Assembly (NCBI GenBank): GCA_037176725.1
Contig: JAZBRS010000023.1
Coordinates: 23,431,001-23,495,000, forward strand
DNA: 64,000 nt
Reading direction: 5' to 3'
Origin: Posidonia oceanica
Taxonomy: Eukaryota; Streptophyta; Magnoliopsida; Alismatales; Posidoniaceae
In this document: positions 21,441-33,004 of the stretch, piece after piece
How the letters are laid out: each line of letters starts with the position of its first letter
How positions within the stretch are numbered: the stretch's first letter is position 1
Position numbers and translations under genes: made by a program
The notes under the pieces: generated by a model
What the model saw: the letters and a program-made list of their open reading frames with translations, nothing else
What the model was told of the DNA's origin: nothing
Database searches by the model: none

Positions 21441-23300
21441 CATGCACACTGAGCCACTAGATTGCCCGTGCTTGTGGGCCTACTGTTTCCAAAGCCTAAG
21501 AATCATACCTTAGCCTCACTTCATAAACACCTTGTGGGAGAAGGAGGGGAAATGGTGCAACACTGAGATAGAGGCAAATCATAAGAAGCCCCCTCCCAAT
21601 TCATGAATAACAAGTCCACACACATCCCTTGAGTCAGACACGCTACCCTAGTGCAAATTGGGTAGGCATCTAAGGTCAAAATTAGAAGCATAGAAAAGAG
21701 GGGAGTGTACCAAATAGAAGAGTGTTTCGGTCCATCGATGAATAAATATCTATTGGCTGAGCACTCAAACAGGGGTGAGATTACTGATGCTTGCCAAAAT
21801 ACCCAAGAAAAAAGAAGAGGTAAAAAGAAGACAGCAAAGAAGCTGTCCATGTGCAAGAAAAGAAAGAAAATGGAAAAGAAGACAGCAAAGAAGCTGTCCA
21901 AAGAGTCAAAACTGAAAATGGGGAATTAACAAGTGTAGTAGGAATCAACCTTGACTTGAGAGGGGTATAGGCTCCAAATCTTTAGCTGAAATCCTAGGAT
22001 AGGACATTGACCTTCCTTCCCCCACACCCTGTACTGTACACTAAGAGGGAATGGGTAGAAACCTAAGTTTAGGGGCAGTTATGGCACCAAAGCAAGCCTG
22101 AAGTATCCATAGCTCTCAGATGCACAAGGGATTCAATTATTAAGGTTTTCCAACCATAAGGTTTCCTATTTCCCAACTCCATGGAAGATTCTTCTACTCC
22201 CAAAAATCCAAAAAAAAAAGAGAAAACCAAAAATCCAAAAAAAAAACCACAAAAATAAATAAATGAGAAAACGAAAATCCAAAGAAATGAGAAAATAAAA
22301 AATCCAAAAAAAAGAGAAAACCAAAAATCCAAAAAATAAGAAAACCCAAAAAACCAAAAATCCAAAAAAATAGCAAAAGATCAAAAATCCAAAACAATAG
22401 AAACTAGGGTAAAATCTACCCAACCAACATCACCTCATGAAACTGATAACAAGCAGGCCTATGATGCAAAAATCTAGGAAATTTTACAGCTCCGAGTCGT
22501 ACTTGACTCCTCCTATTCAGGACAGTCACTTGGTATTCGCCTACGAGTCAGGACTGGGATCTCAAGAAGAGACATCCCCTCGTCAGGCATATCATCTTTA
22601 TTCAACAAAGTTGAGGCCAATGCTTGTTATCCGAAACCTAAGTTTTTCATTTTATGAAGGTCATTTTGGTTTCATTGTATTAAGGTCATACTAAGTTTTT
22701 CAAAGGTCATTTTGGTTTCGTTATTTTAAGGTCCTTCTAAGTCTTAAGTTTTTTTTAAAGGTCATTTTGGTTTCATTATTTTAAGGTCATTTTAAGTTTT
22801 CTCTTCTTTTCATGAAAGTCATTTTGATCTATATAAGACTAGGGGCAATGGTAACGCTAGATGGAATAACAAGTTTGCTAAGATTGTGCAGAAAATCATT
22901 CAGAGGCATTAAACGGGCAAATCTCAGTGTTCAACGTTGGACGTCCCACCTTCTGTGTTTAATGACTAACAGAGGAACGTTAGAAGCAGGACTTCATGCG
23001 TATAACATTAACCGTGCCAGATTGGGCATCTTACGTTTTAACAGTGACTTAAGTTGCTGAATTCAGACAAAGGGGCCCTTGAGCCAATGCCAAAGTCACC
23101 AGAGAGTATTTCTAGACTTAGCATAGTCTAAAGCATATGAATAGGAGTAGAAATAAAAAGGAAAAAATTTTATTCATTCCTGAAATTAAAAATACATGGT
23201 CCAAAATGGAAATGAACTACAAAGATTGCCTATCTAATTGGCCTCTTCCTCTTTTTGCGCAGCACGCCGGTCTCCTCAACCCACTCCTTAGGCTTGGGTA
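21441..23300 (+). other. Post-pol non-coding region of element A
   Basis: No gene. At 21795-21905 a gaagacagcaaagaagctgtcc unit is duplicated. At 22195-22395 a ccaaaaatccaaaaaa satellite-like stretch gives artificial Phe-rich frames on the minus strand. At 22650-22820 the words ggtcattttggtttcatt repeat four to five times. At 22927-23055 there is a paired-arm module followed by cttacgttttaacagtgact, a block also found at 18860-18912 and 24830-24935. Confidence 0.55.
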
Positions 23301-23319
23301 GCAGCTTTGAATACCAGTT

Positions 23320-24560
23320 CTAGTGCGTATTTTCCCGGGATAGACAACAGGTCAAAGGAGTGAAGAGAGTCCTGTCTGAGTGATCATGGTGCTCCAAGGT
23401 TGTCCACAGGGCCCGGATATAATACATTGTCGCTGCATCAGTCGACAAACCACGCTCCCGAGTCTGGATACGAGGGATAGAGCTTAGCAGAGACGGTACA
23501 TCTTTCTTGTGCCCCACCATTTCATAACAACAGCGTGAGTTATACACGACAAAATGGGTGGGCCCGATCAGATTTAATTCAACTAGAAGCCCTCGCGCCT
23601 GGTGCTTGCGACCATTTGGCATGGAGTAGGTATATACACTGACAGGAGCCGAGGACAGAAGACAAACCCGTTCTTTAATGAAATTCGTCTTCGTAGGTCC
23701 AATCCTCGGGAGGTGCGTGCTCAACCACCTGGAAAGAAGGAAGGGAGAGCCCATAAATCCCCATCGGCTGGAACACTTGTCAAGCCATTATATGTTGCTG
23801 CAAGAATGGCCACTGAGGGGGAATGCCAGCACGATTCAGTAAGCCCACAAGGAACTCAGCATGGTACACATCCAAGGTAAAGCCTTTGATGACAAATAGA
23901 GTGAGACCCCAATCAGCAGATGTAGACAGACCTTCAACTGAGCCTCAGAGGCGGAATCTTGAATCCAAAGGAAGCTGTAATATAGATGCGCCAAATCAAG
24001 CCGGTGGCCTTTGAGCACTGGGAAAGTGGGTGGAGCAGTGAAGATACAATTCATAAACACATGCATGTTTGCTTTTCCATATGGCAATGGGAAGTCAGTA
24101 CCTGGTCGGAAGGCTCCAATCTGAGTAACACCAAGAAGGCCATGAATATCCTCCACCAGGATTGTCATCTCACAGCCCCCGAGGAAGAAAGTGTGAGTTT
24201 CAGGACTCCAAAAAGTGCATAAAGCATGGAGCAGAGGCCAATCCAAGGCAGTTCCCAACAAGTCTAGGAGCCTACCAAAGCTTATGCGTGCTAAGACGGA
24301 TTTTCTTTCCAGAGCCCAAGGCACAAATTCCTTCACCTAGGGAGAATAGTAAGGGAAATCATTGTCAAAGCAAGGTGCCTTCGTAAAGTTGAGGATTTCC
24401 TGCAAGCAAGAGCAAAAAAAGACGAGGAACAGGAAAGAATAAGAAACCAGTGAGGAGAATCATACTTTCCTGGCCTTGATATGGGACATCATGTGCCCTT
24501 TAATTTCCTCCAGTGGCTTTGTAATTCCTCTCTTGTTGTGAATAGAGATGTTGGGGACTG
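23320..24560 (-). pseudogene. Captured plant-mobile-domain-like (DUF7745-type) gene, antisense in A
   Basis: Minus strand, opposite to the gag of element A. The main exon starts near 24400, behind a CAG acceptor, and runs through a TAG at about 24338 into the open frame 24336-23836. Its core, LLHALCTFWSPETHTFFLGG followed by CEMTILVEDIHGLLGV, matches the pattern of plant mobile domain/DUF7745 proteins (variable helix, then ETHTF, then a conserved strand-helix with a GLLG-like end). It continues with stops or frame changes into 23754-23320. A short upstream exon is likely at 24470-24550. The protein family is thought to act in silencing and meristem maintenance, and copies are often carried by retrotransposons. 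Broken; no function claimed. Confidence 0.6.
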
Positions 24561-25404
24561 AGGCAGATGCGATGAGAACAAAGGAGAGGAGATGCACAAG
24601 CACAAGCAAGAGAATACAAGCAAGAATACAAGGAACAAGGTATATGAATCCAAAAGGGTGGCCAGGCTTTTATAAGCACAGGAAAACCGTCGGAGGTCTC
24701 CTACGCGGCATCGAGAAAATCTCGCAGCATTCCAGAAAATTAGCCAAGAGCAAGAAAGGAAAGAAAGGATTCTATGCTCGCTTCGTTGTACGTATGAATT
24801 GTGGCGTCCAATGTAATACGCGCCATATCATGCGTCTTACGTTCAGACCAGCTTTCCAGTATTGGACGCAGACATTCCAGTGTATAACGTTAGCCGCGCC
24901 AGATTACATGTCTAACGTTTTATCAGTGACTTAAGTTACTGAACTTGGCTATGGCTCCCCTAAATCAGTGTTTGAGTTGCATAAACCACTTTTGTCGATC
25001 CCAGAGGCTTAATCAAGTTGGAATGCATGTGTGAGCACTGGTTTCACATTTTTTGGACATCCAGGCTATTCAGAATCATCAGTTATGCATTTCATTGAGT
25101 TAATGGCTCACTAAGGTGCCGACAACCTCAAAACTTGATTTTAAAGCGCGCAGGTGAAATCTTTCTTCATAGCTTTGTCATTTACATATTATTGCACATG
25201 AATATGTTGGTTTCAAGTTAATTTGAATTAAAGGCCATTATTTAACTATATTGGTCGCTTAAATTCATTTTTAACTCCGAGAAAGGTAATTCAAAAGAGA
25301 TATTTGACAATTTTGTTGAGTATGTAGAAATTCTTCATTCAAAAATGAGTTTGTTTTACAAAAGTCACCGGGACATACCCCTGAAGTACAAAATGAAGAT
25401 CTAT
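24561..25404 (+). other. Non-coding spacer between the two antisense genes in A
   Basis: No gene. It includes a paired-arm module (24808-24925: gcgtccaatg...cattggacg-like arms and tgtataacgtta) followed by the tcagtgacttaagtt block shared with 18905 and 23040. The interval 25195-25330 is AT-rich. On the minus strand 25330-25404 reads as the 3' untranslated end of the next gene, because a matching stretch (acttcaggggtatgcc) follows the stop of the paralogue in element D at 45365-45385. Confidence 0.5.
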
Positions 25405-28400
25405 CTAAGGGACGCTCTCTCCCTCACCCTCTGGAACTGAAGGAGAAGCAGTAGGAGGCCAAGGAGACTGACGGACGCTCTCTCCCTCACCCTCTGGAAC
25501 TGAAGGAGGAACAGCAGGAGGCCGAGGAGACTGACAGACGGAACCACCAGAGGGAGCCCTAGAAGTGGCTCGGGAGCGGCGACTACCTGAATGATGGCTC
25601 GGATCAAGCATCGGTGGAGGAGGAACTGGCTGCCCTACAATGGCACCACTTACGAAGGCAAGCTTCCAATAGTGACTCACCTCGCCCTTAAGCTGTGAGA
25701 TGATGTCTGTAGTACCATCCAAACTCTGTGGAAAGGGCAATCAGAATGTCAAATACAAGCAAAGACAATGAAATAAAGATAGGACAAGGCCAGTCGTACT
25801 GCCTGAACACTAGCGAATTGCCTCCGTAGCTCGACAACCTCTGTAGACGGACCAGTCACTAGGGAAGCCTGTTGCTGTCGAGTTAGCCTCGCAATCTTAG
25901 AGTCCCTCTCCTCAGCTTGCTGCTCCAACTCCCGGATGCGAGTGGCCTAGGAAGTGACAGTCTCCTCCAACTCCTCTAGTCTCCCGACTGAGCTAGCAGC
26001 AATAAAGTCACCAGCCTGCACCTTCAGCTCATTCTCCAGATAAGCAATCTGCAGGCAACAATGTTAGAATCAAGAAAGGACTTAATCAAAAGCAAATATT
26101 TATACCTTATCCTGAAGTCAGGAGTTCTCCTCCGAGTGATTCGGAGGAGGCGCAGAACTAGTAGAGGGCTGCAAAGAAGGAAAATATACAGTTAGTTACA
26201 GTTCATAATCAGGTTACAAAAGCTATAAAAATTCAAATCTACCTGAGAGGCAGAAGCACGGAGGTGCTCAATCTCCCCAGTCAGAGCAGAGAGCTGCAAA
26301 GTCAAGCCATGCTCTCGCTAAGCCTGCTCGTCTGCGGCCTTGAGCTACAAAAGGAGAAAAGAAACAAGTTAGCAAACTGAATTGGCAGGTTATAAAATGA
26401 AATTTAAAAGCTCACCACTATCTCCAGCTGGGCACGGTACGACTGAGCCTCCGCCAGTAGTGCTGCTCGAGACATCACGGCCTCCCCAGGGTCTGAGTCC
26501 CTTATAGAAAGGTTCGAGTGCTCGAAGAAGTGGGTCCAGTGGAAGATTATCATTGAAGAGAACTCAGCATCCATCCATCTGGCCCAGGCAACCTCGTCCT
26601 CCTCTATCACGTCCGTCGGAGTAGGGGAACTGTGACGAGCCCAGTCTAGCAACTGCGGGCCGTAGACGTTGACCCAGTGACGAGCGTGGCTACCCCCGCC
26701 TCGAGTCTCCTGCCAAACCTTGTGAGGAGGAGGGAGAGGTTGAATCTGCCGGTGCCCCAGCTGTCGAAGCGCCCTGCTGATCTGCTGGAAGTGGCAATGG
26801 AACCAGCAGTGGATTCAAATGTCCTTGGTAAAAACGACCCGATCACGGGCAATCTCTAGGACATCTTCGTGTTCCCCCTCAGCATAGGGGCGCCAGACCA
26901 TCTGAAAAGAGCAAAAGGAATATCAGATGAATGAATAAGCAGAAGCAAAAAGGACATATAGAAGCAAGTTACCTGAGCAGGGACCAGCAACTCAAAAAGC
27001 AGACGACCAACATAGCAGTTGTCATCCACTGGCTCAAGGTCTTGCTCAGCATCAGCCCAAAACAATCCTCGGGGGAAGCGTACGCCTGCCGGAGGAACAG
27101 GAGGACGAGTGGGTTGCAAGAAGGTGAAGTGGTCCCACGCCCACATCTGCATAGGAAACATGGGTGTTCAATTAGCATATTATATCATATCATGCGGTAT
27201 TCAAAAGCAAGCAAGCATATTATTTTACCTATAGGAAAGGCAAGTTCCCGCCCAGCTGACAAGAACTGCCATCTGTGAAGCAGAAAAGGGTCGAGTACAG
27301 GTGAGCTAGGCTGGCTGCTCCCGAAGCATACTCTCCCACTCGATCTAAATCCGCCAGAAGGGGCAAGAAGACGGCGGACAGCTTTGAAGAAGCATGTGAG
27401 AAGAGGACCTCCCCAAACAACACCAACAGGAAAGCCTAGAGCTGCTGGTCAGCCTCCACGCCCGGCTCAACCACCGTCACTGCCAACTCCTCAACCCGAT
27501 GAACTGTAGAAGAAATAACCAAAAGCTGGTGCCCCTGCATAGCCATATGCCTGCCTACCAGCTCCCTCGTCATGGTAGTATAGTCCGAGCGAACCCGTCC
27601 AGTCACCGGGTGGTAGGGGTGCACACGGTTCGGTTAGAACCGGTTAACCGAATCGAATCGAACCGAACTGAACCATTTTTTATGGTTCGGTTTGGTTTAG
27701 ATTTGTTGAATGGTTCGGTTCGGTTCTCAAAATTTGGAACCATTCTTAGTGGTTCGGTTCTTGATTCTGGGTATGGTTAACTGAACCGAGAACCGATCCA
27801 TATATTAATATATTATATATATATATATATATAAATATTTTACATCTCCACCCTTCATTTACCATTGGATTAAATGGATTTAAATATCTACCATTCATTT
27901 TTATTCAAAGTAATATAAAAGCTTTTTACATTTCAATCCTCAAGAAATGATTTGCTTCAATGATCTCATGTACAGTTTTACACTACCGAACACTATAAAA
28001 TTTGAGAAAGGATCAATTACAAATGGAATACAATTATTCATTGAAATGTATGTCTGTTTGTGCATTTTTTTTCTGTAGGCCAACAAAATATATTGTATAA
28101 GTAATGTAGAAGTTATAATACTGTTGAATCATGTTCTGATAGATATTTAGATTAAAAATCGAGAATCGAACCGAATCGACCGACTTTTGGACGGTTTGGT
28201 TCTAAGTATATATATGGTTCGGTTCGGTTCCAATATAATGAGAACCGATGGATACGGTTCGGTTCATGGTTCTTGTCAGAACCGAACCGAACCGAACCAT
28301 GTGCACCCCTACCGGGCGGCCCATCACCCGTAGGCCAGTCAGCCGGGCCATATCCTCCAGTGAAAGGACGAACTCGCCCGCCCTTGTGACTATGGAGCTA

Positions 28401-29165
28401 GTCCGGAAGTTGTACCGCTTCCAGGAACATGTGTCATAGGGGAAAATCGGGAATGGACAGGAAGTGCTCAAATCCCATCTATCCTAGGCGCTCCTGCTGA
28501 AAAGGAGCCAGCATATCATAGGATCGGGGGACCCGCCTCCAGTAGCACCGAACCACCGTTGGGGCCCGACTCCGCAAGAAAAAAAAGAATTGTCAAGTAG
28601 GCAGATATAATCAAATTAAATGAGAAGGAGTTTAAAAGGAAAGTTACCTGTCCTCTCAATGCCAAAGTGGCAGTGGCATACTCAATTCGGGACGCATCCC
28701 TACGCGGTCCCGATGCCTGAACCTCGTCGCGGGGAATCTGGGCCTGCCAAAAGTCCAGGGGATCCATAGCACCACCCTCCCCCTCCTGTCGGACGAAATC
28801 CAGAATGTTGCAGTACCAAGCGTTGTCCTCGCCAAACTGAGCAACTAGAGGGTTGATAGGTGCCACCTCAGGCATCTCCTCCTCTGAAACTGTCTCCCCC
28901 AAGTCCTCCTCCCCTGAACTAGTGGAGTCACTGGAGCTCACACTCGGAACCGCCTTTGCTTCTGCCTCCACTGCATCGTCATTGGTAGCCCCTGTCTCTA
29001 CCACTATAGCCACAACACCCGCAGCATCGTCATCAGTAGCCCCCTCCTCTGCCACTGCAACCACCACCTCTGCCTCCATGGCGCCCTCACCCACTACCCC
29101 AACCGCCACCTCAGCCGCGTCACCAGCGTCCCCACCTAAGGCCACCACCTCAGCCAGCACAGCTC
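25405..29165 (-). pseudogene. Eight-exon captured plant gene (PMD-like), copy in element A
   Basis: Minus strand. Exons can be read from splice signals and from the paralogue in D: exon 1 28648-29165 (5' end cut by element C), exon 2 about 28570-27239 (split by a MITE), exon 3 26973-27146, exon 4 26416-26901, exon 5 26243-26344, exon 6 26106-26168, exon 7 about 25813-26048, exon 8 25405-25725. Exon 1 is acidic and low-complexity, with EDNAWYCNILDFVRQEGEG at its end. Exon 2 holds SSIVTRAGEFVLSLEDMARL and LTGLRVMGRPV, resembling plant mobile domain proteins. Exons 5-7 suggest coiled coil; exon 8 ends in a Ser/Pro-rich tail with PSVPEGEGES twice. Several exon ends have lost their splice signal or carry TAG. 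I cannot name the parent gene. Confidence 0.62.
27606..28319. mobile_element. hAT-like MITE in exon 2 of captured gene
   Basis: A 698-bp insertion (27614-28311) with terminal inverted repeats taggggtgcaca and tgtgcacccct a, extended by ggttcggtt/aaccgaacc. The target duplication is 8 bp, CCGGGTGG at 27606-27613 and CCGGGCGG at 28312-28319 (one mismatch), as expected for the hAT superfamily. Subterminal regions are packed with ggttcggttc words; the centre is AT-rich with (ta)n at 27815-27830 and no transposase frame. It interrupts the captured gene between MGRPV and TGRVRSDYTT, a point where the D copy is continuous. Confidence 0.9.
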
Positions 29166-30590
29166 TGTGGATGGATTTTTGGGGTGCTTGAGTTGAAGAT
29201 GCCGGCGCTTCCACGACGTCGACAGCTTTGTTGTGATCGCCACTAGCCTTTGGGTAGACAAGACACTTGGGGGGAGATTGTGAAGATGTGGGTCCTCGAA
29301 CCACTAGATCGACGGCTGGATGTCGTCTAGGGGCCTCCTCGTGCTACGTAAGCGTTTTCCTTTCCTTCAAAACAAATAAAAAGAGAAGATCTAGATTAGT
29401 TGATGTGTAGTAAATGATAACAAAGAAGAACAGAGAATACTAGAAACAAATAAATCTAATACTAACCGAGGGTTGTTCCCCACATGCATATGCTATGGCT
29501 CCTATTTTAAGGAATGCAATATGGAATGTAATGAGAAAGATTGGAAGAAAATACTCCCTTCACCCTCATGCTGTATGCAGTGGAGTAGAAGTGGAGGCAC
29601 GGTTGGAGCTTCGACTAGGCTCGAGATCTCTGGGATCGTAGTTGGGTTGTAGTGATCTCTGGGATCTTGGGTTTCTCTAAATTAAGGCTGGAGACTAGGG
29701 TTTCTGGTTTGGAAACTCTAGCTATTTGAAGGTAGAAGCTCAAAACCCTGAAAACCTAAAGAGAATTTCTCCAAGATAGGTTTTCCTCAGAAATGACCAG
29801 GGGTTCAAACACTGACCCACGGGGTCTATTTATAGACTCCAAGGGGTGTGGGTGGTTAACACATAGAAATTTCTAGAAAAAGTGGCAGTTATGGCTAGTC
29901 GCCGCATGGGTAGGCGCCTAGGCTAGCAACTGCCCAGTCAAACGTGGAGAAAACCATAGAAATTCGGTTGACGGGAACCACGATCATTAGTCGCCGGTTG
30001 GAGTGGCGCCTAATGGTCAAGGATCGTGGGGAAGATCGAGGCAGTTCCGCAACCATCTAGTCGCCTGTTGAGATGGCGCCTAAAGGTTGAGGGGTTAGTG
30101 GGAATTGACCGTGGAAAAGCAACTGTCCGATTCGGTTAACGGAGCCCACGACTGTTAGTCGCCGCTTAGAGTGGCGCCTAGGTTAGTCGCCTGTTGACAT
30201 GGCGCCTATCCCAGTCGCCTCTCCAGCTGGCAACTAGCAACGTCTTTTGCATTTTTAATCCTGTCTTTTAAGTTTGATCCAGAAAACTCGATTAAAAGCC
30301 CGTAAAACTTCTGATATCTCATGAAATCATAAAAACATCTTCTTTAACTTAAATCTGCCACGGATTTGAGTGGAAAAGTGTGCTCAAAGGTACTCAAACT
30401 TGCCACTAGTTTGGGCAAGTCAGCTCTGCCACAGCTAACGTCCTTGTGCTAAGTAGAATCAAGTGTTGTTTTTAAGCAAGTCACAAAAGCTCTGGAAAAT
30501 GTGTTATTAAAGCCTTAGTTATGTGATCTGGGTGCCTCAGAAGTTCCTGTCCTCTATGAACTCTGGGAAATGCGAAATGGGATATCTACA
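29166..30590 (-). repeat. 3' LTR of element C
   Basis: Direct repeat of 36995-38543, about 1.43 kb. It carries six copies of a paired-arm motif tagtcgcc-(10-13 bases)-ggcgccta between 29895 and 30240. The words ttccacgacgtcgacagc near its end are shared with the partner. A frame that starts inside it and runs into the captured gene (29304 to 28516) is an accidental fusion. Confidence 0.9.
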
Positions 30591-30606
30591 GATGCCCCTC
30601 CTTGGA
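30591..30606 (-). other. Polypurine tract of element C
   Basis: On the minus strand tccaaggaggggcatc directly before the 3' LTR. The equivalent in element D (39116-39131) reads acaaggaggggcaatc. It primes plus-strand DNA synthesis and proves that the LTR at 29166-30590 is the 3' one. Confidence 0.85.
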
Positions 30607-33004
30607 GTTGATCTTGGAACAAGATTGAGTCCAAGGTAAGAACAAATGTCCCATTGAGCATTTCCTGAAAACGGGAGCTCCACCTCAAACAATCCGCCAC
30701 AAGGGATGAAGGAAGATAATGAAAAAGGAAGAAGGGGTGAACCGACTCGGTGTTGGGAGATTGCTGAACAGCCAAGTGGTTCGATTAATTGCCATCATAT
30801 TGAAGACTCAGGCATGGAGGGGTCAAGTCGAGGCTATTTGTCGCAACCGATGTCAAGACCAGGTCAACCATGTAGAGATGTACTTCAACAGGGTAGAAGC
30901 TAGGGAGGAAATCATGGGACAGGACCCTTACACGATCGAAAAGGAGTGCTCTTGTGGCATCATGTTCGAGATTTTACTCGGATTGGAATTGATAGAAGTA
31001 TTGGTGGGAACTAGGTTGGCTCTAGGAGAATCACATGTCCTAAGGGTTTCTAACACTCTTGAAGAACAATGCTCCGTCCGTGCTCCACTTCCAATGATAT
31101 GAGAAAATGTATGGATGCATGATTCAAGCAAACAAATGCAAATGCAACATACGATGCAATGAATGGTCCATATGCTAGGTTAGGCAGGTGGGGTACGGTT
31201 GTTCCCAAACCATATGGACATATGTAAGATGAATGAATGCAATTTGTTGTGGTCAAGTGTTTTCCGTCCTCGAGTGTGACTAGCACTCTCTGGAAAGGAC
31301 TGTCGTCCCACAGCTCGACTTGGCAAATAAAGGAGTTCTATGATTAGAGAACCGGGTGAGGGAGTGAACTCTTCCTTTGCCAAATCGGGGTTTGCCTTTT
31401 AGTCAAAGTGGGTGTGCCATTGCACACTATATGAGCCCCTTAGGCGTGAGCTCATTCCTTATGTTGTAAGCTTTGTACCTGCATACTTAACAAAAGATGT
31501 TAGTAATCACAGGTGAACCTTTCCCAGTTCTTAGGGCGATTGACTAAGTTATACTTGTATAGGGGGCAAAGTAATCTCTTAATCAGCATGCTTGGGAACT
31601 AGGTGGAGGGAATTAGTCTTTGGCCTCAGCAGAGAGATGGGAAATCGGAGCCCAGAAGACGCTGATTGTGAGTCATCCGTAGACGCTCTAAAGATTATTG
31701 CAGAAGCAATGTCTTTGTTGAGAAAATGCACCCAAGCCGTGAGGTACGCTTGAGTAGGACGCTATCTCCAAATCCGAGGTGAATCGATTTTTGCATCACT
31801 GGCCAGACTAACTCCAGTTTTCCTACTTACTAAGTTTTCACTTGTATGTAGGGTGGATGGTACTTCTTTTTGGTTGGTTTTCTTGGATTTTCTAATTTTT
31901 TAATTCTTTGGTGTTTTTGAGATTTTCTGATGTTTTTGGTAGTTTGGATTTTCTGATTTTTGGTAGTTTTTGGTTGTTTTTGGATTGATGAGTGCAGTCA
32001 CAACCGTCTACTCACAGCTTTTGCAGTATTGCCTTGTATTATCTAGGGTGAGAGAGCTTTCCCTTCTAACATGCCTAGTCTGTTGAGAACTTAGAACCTC
32101 ATGCTAGCCTTGGTTTGATTGTTGTTTCCTTCGTTTAATCAGTCCCTGAATTTCTAGGATTCCCTGCCCCTTGTCTGTGAGTGAGATAGGTGGAGGAGGC
32201 TTGAAGTGCAGTAAGCTCTCGACTTTGGCTCAGGTCTTGAATTCCACTTGCCTTTCCTTGGCCCTTAATGCGTCTCTCTAGGATTTAGGCTTTAGACACA
32301 TAGACAGCTTTTACCATGTTCCTTTTCCGCTCTTTGGATAGCTCTTTGTTGACCTCTTTTAGTTGGATAGTTTCTTTTACTGTCTCTTTTCATTTGTTCC
32401 TCACTTGGACAGCTTCTTTGCTGCCTTCTTTTCTCTCTGTTTGGTTAGTTTTTGCTACCATCTTTTCTAGACGCTTTCTAAGTTGATTGGCAAGTGGTTC
32501 GTATCATAAGCCTTTGCTCCGAGCTTGCCTTTCTCTTACCTCCCCATGCAAGTGTATGTGTAGACAGGACAAGGTTGAGGTTACCCTAATTGTTCAGTTC
32601 CTCTTCTATTTAGGATGCAACTTTCTTCCTTTGGCTAGGACTTGGTCTTTGATTCTTTCTAGATTTTGGCATGCTAATTAAGGGTGTATTGTATGTAACT
32701 CCGACGGATCTGAAGATGTCTTCTGGCTGTCACAACCAGTGGTTGGACCTTCCCTGGGTGTAACGATCTCTGCTTGGGAAACCTTAAATAATATTTTGGC
32801 AACTCTACTTTGTGCTCTAAGTTGTTGGGTATGGTCCACACTCATCAGTCATTTTTATTATTCATTACTTATAATCTAACTTAGCATTAGAGATAAATAA
32901 AGATAAATAAAGGAAAACAGAGTACTGAAAAGAAAAAGAGTCTTATTTACAAGTTTTAATTAAATTAACCACTGCCCTCAGTTGGGTTCAGTGGAACTTC
33001 GCAC
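30607..33004 (-). other. Post-gag non-coding region of element C
   Basis: No gene that I can support; plus-strand frames near 30719-31102 do not resemble any family. At 31245-31320 a ...gtcctcgagtgtgactagcactctc... segment is a relative of the 120-bp units in element D (39750-40380). At 31880-31990 a tttttggtagttttt stretch repeats. At 32330-32480 there are three units with ttagttggatag/cttggacag...tttctttgctgcc. Confidence 0.5.

Larger units (their letters stand above)
15789..29165 (+). mobile_element. Pol-deleted Tat-type Ty3/gypsy element with antisense captured genes (A)
   Basis: A plus-strand element with 5' LTR (15789-~16986), TGGCGA primer site, gag (about 18930-21103), and directly after it only the last ~55 codons of integrase (21280-21440). 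Protease, polymerase and RNase H are gone. A long untranslated part (21441-23300) follows, and then two antisense gene remnants (23320-24560 and 25405-29165) resembling plant mobile domain families. The element stops at 29165, where the LTR of element C begins, and its own 3' LTR is not found. The bases before the LTR, gggat, are a possible target duplication that I cannot confirm. Confidence 0.7.

Noticed and set aside
22069..22423. Phe-rich membrane-protein-like frames on the minus strand
   Set aside because: Translations of an A-rich ccaaaaatccaaaa repeat, open in three phases at once.
28516..29304. Single 262-codon protein running from the C LTR into the captured gene
   Set aside because: The first 46 codons come from the LTR of element C; the junction at 29165/29166 makes this an accidental fusion of frames.
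30719..31102. 127-codon plus-strand frame in element C
   Set aside because: No resemblance to known proteins, lies in the untranslated region next to the polypurine tract, and overlaps equally long frames on the other strand.
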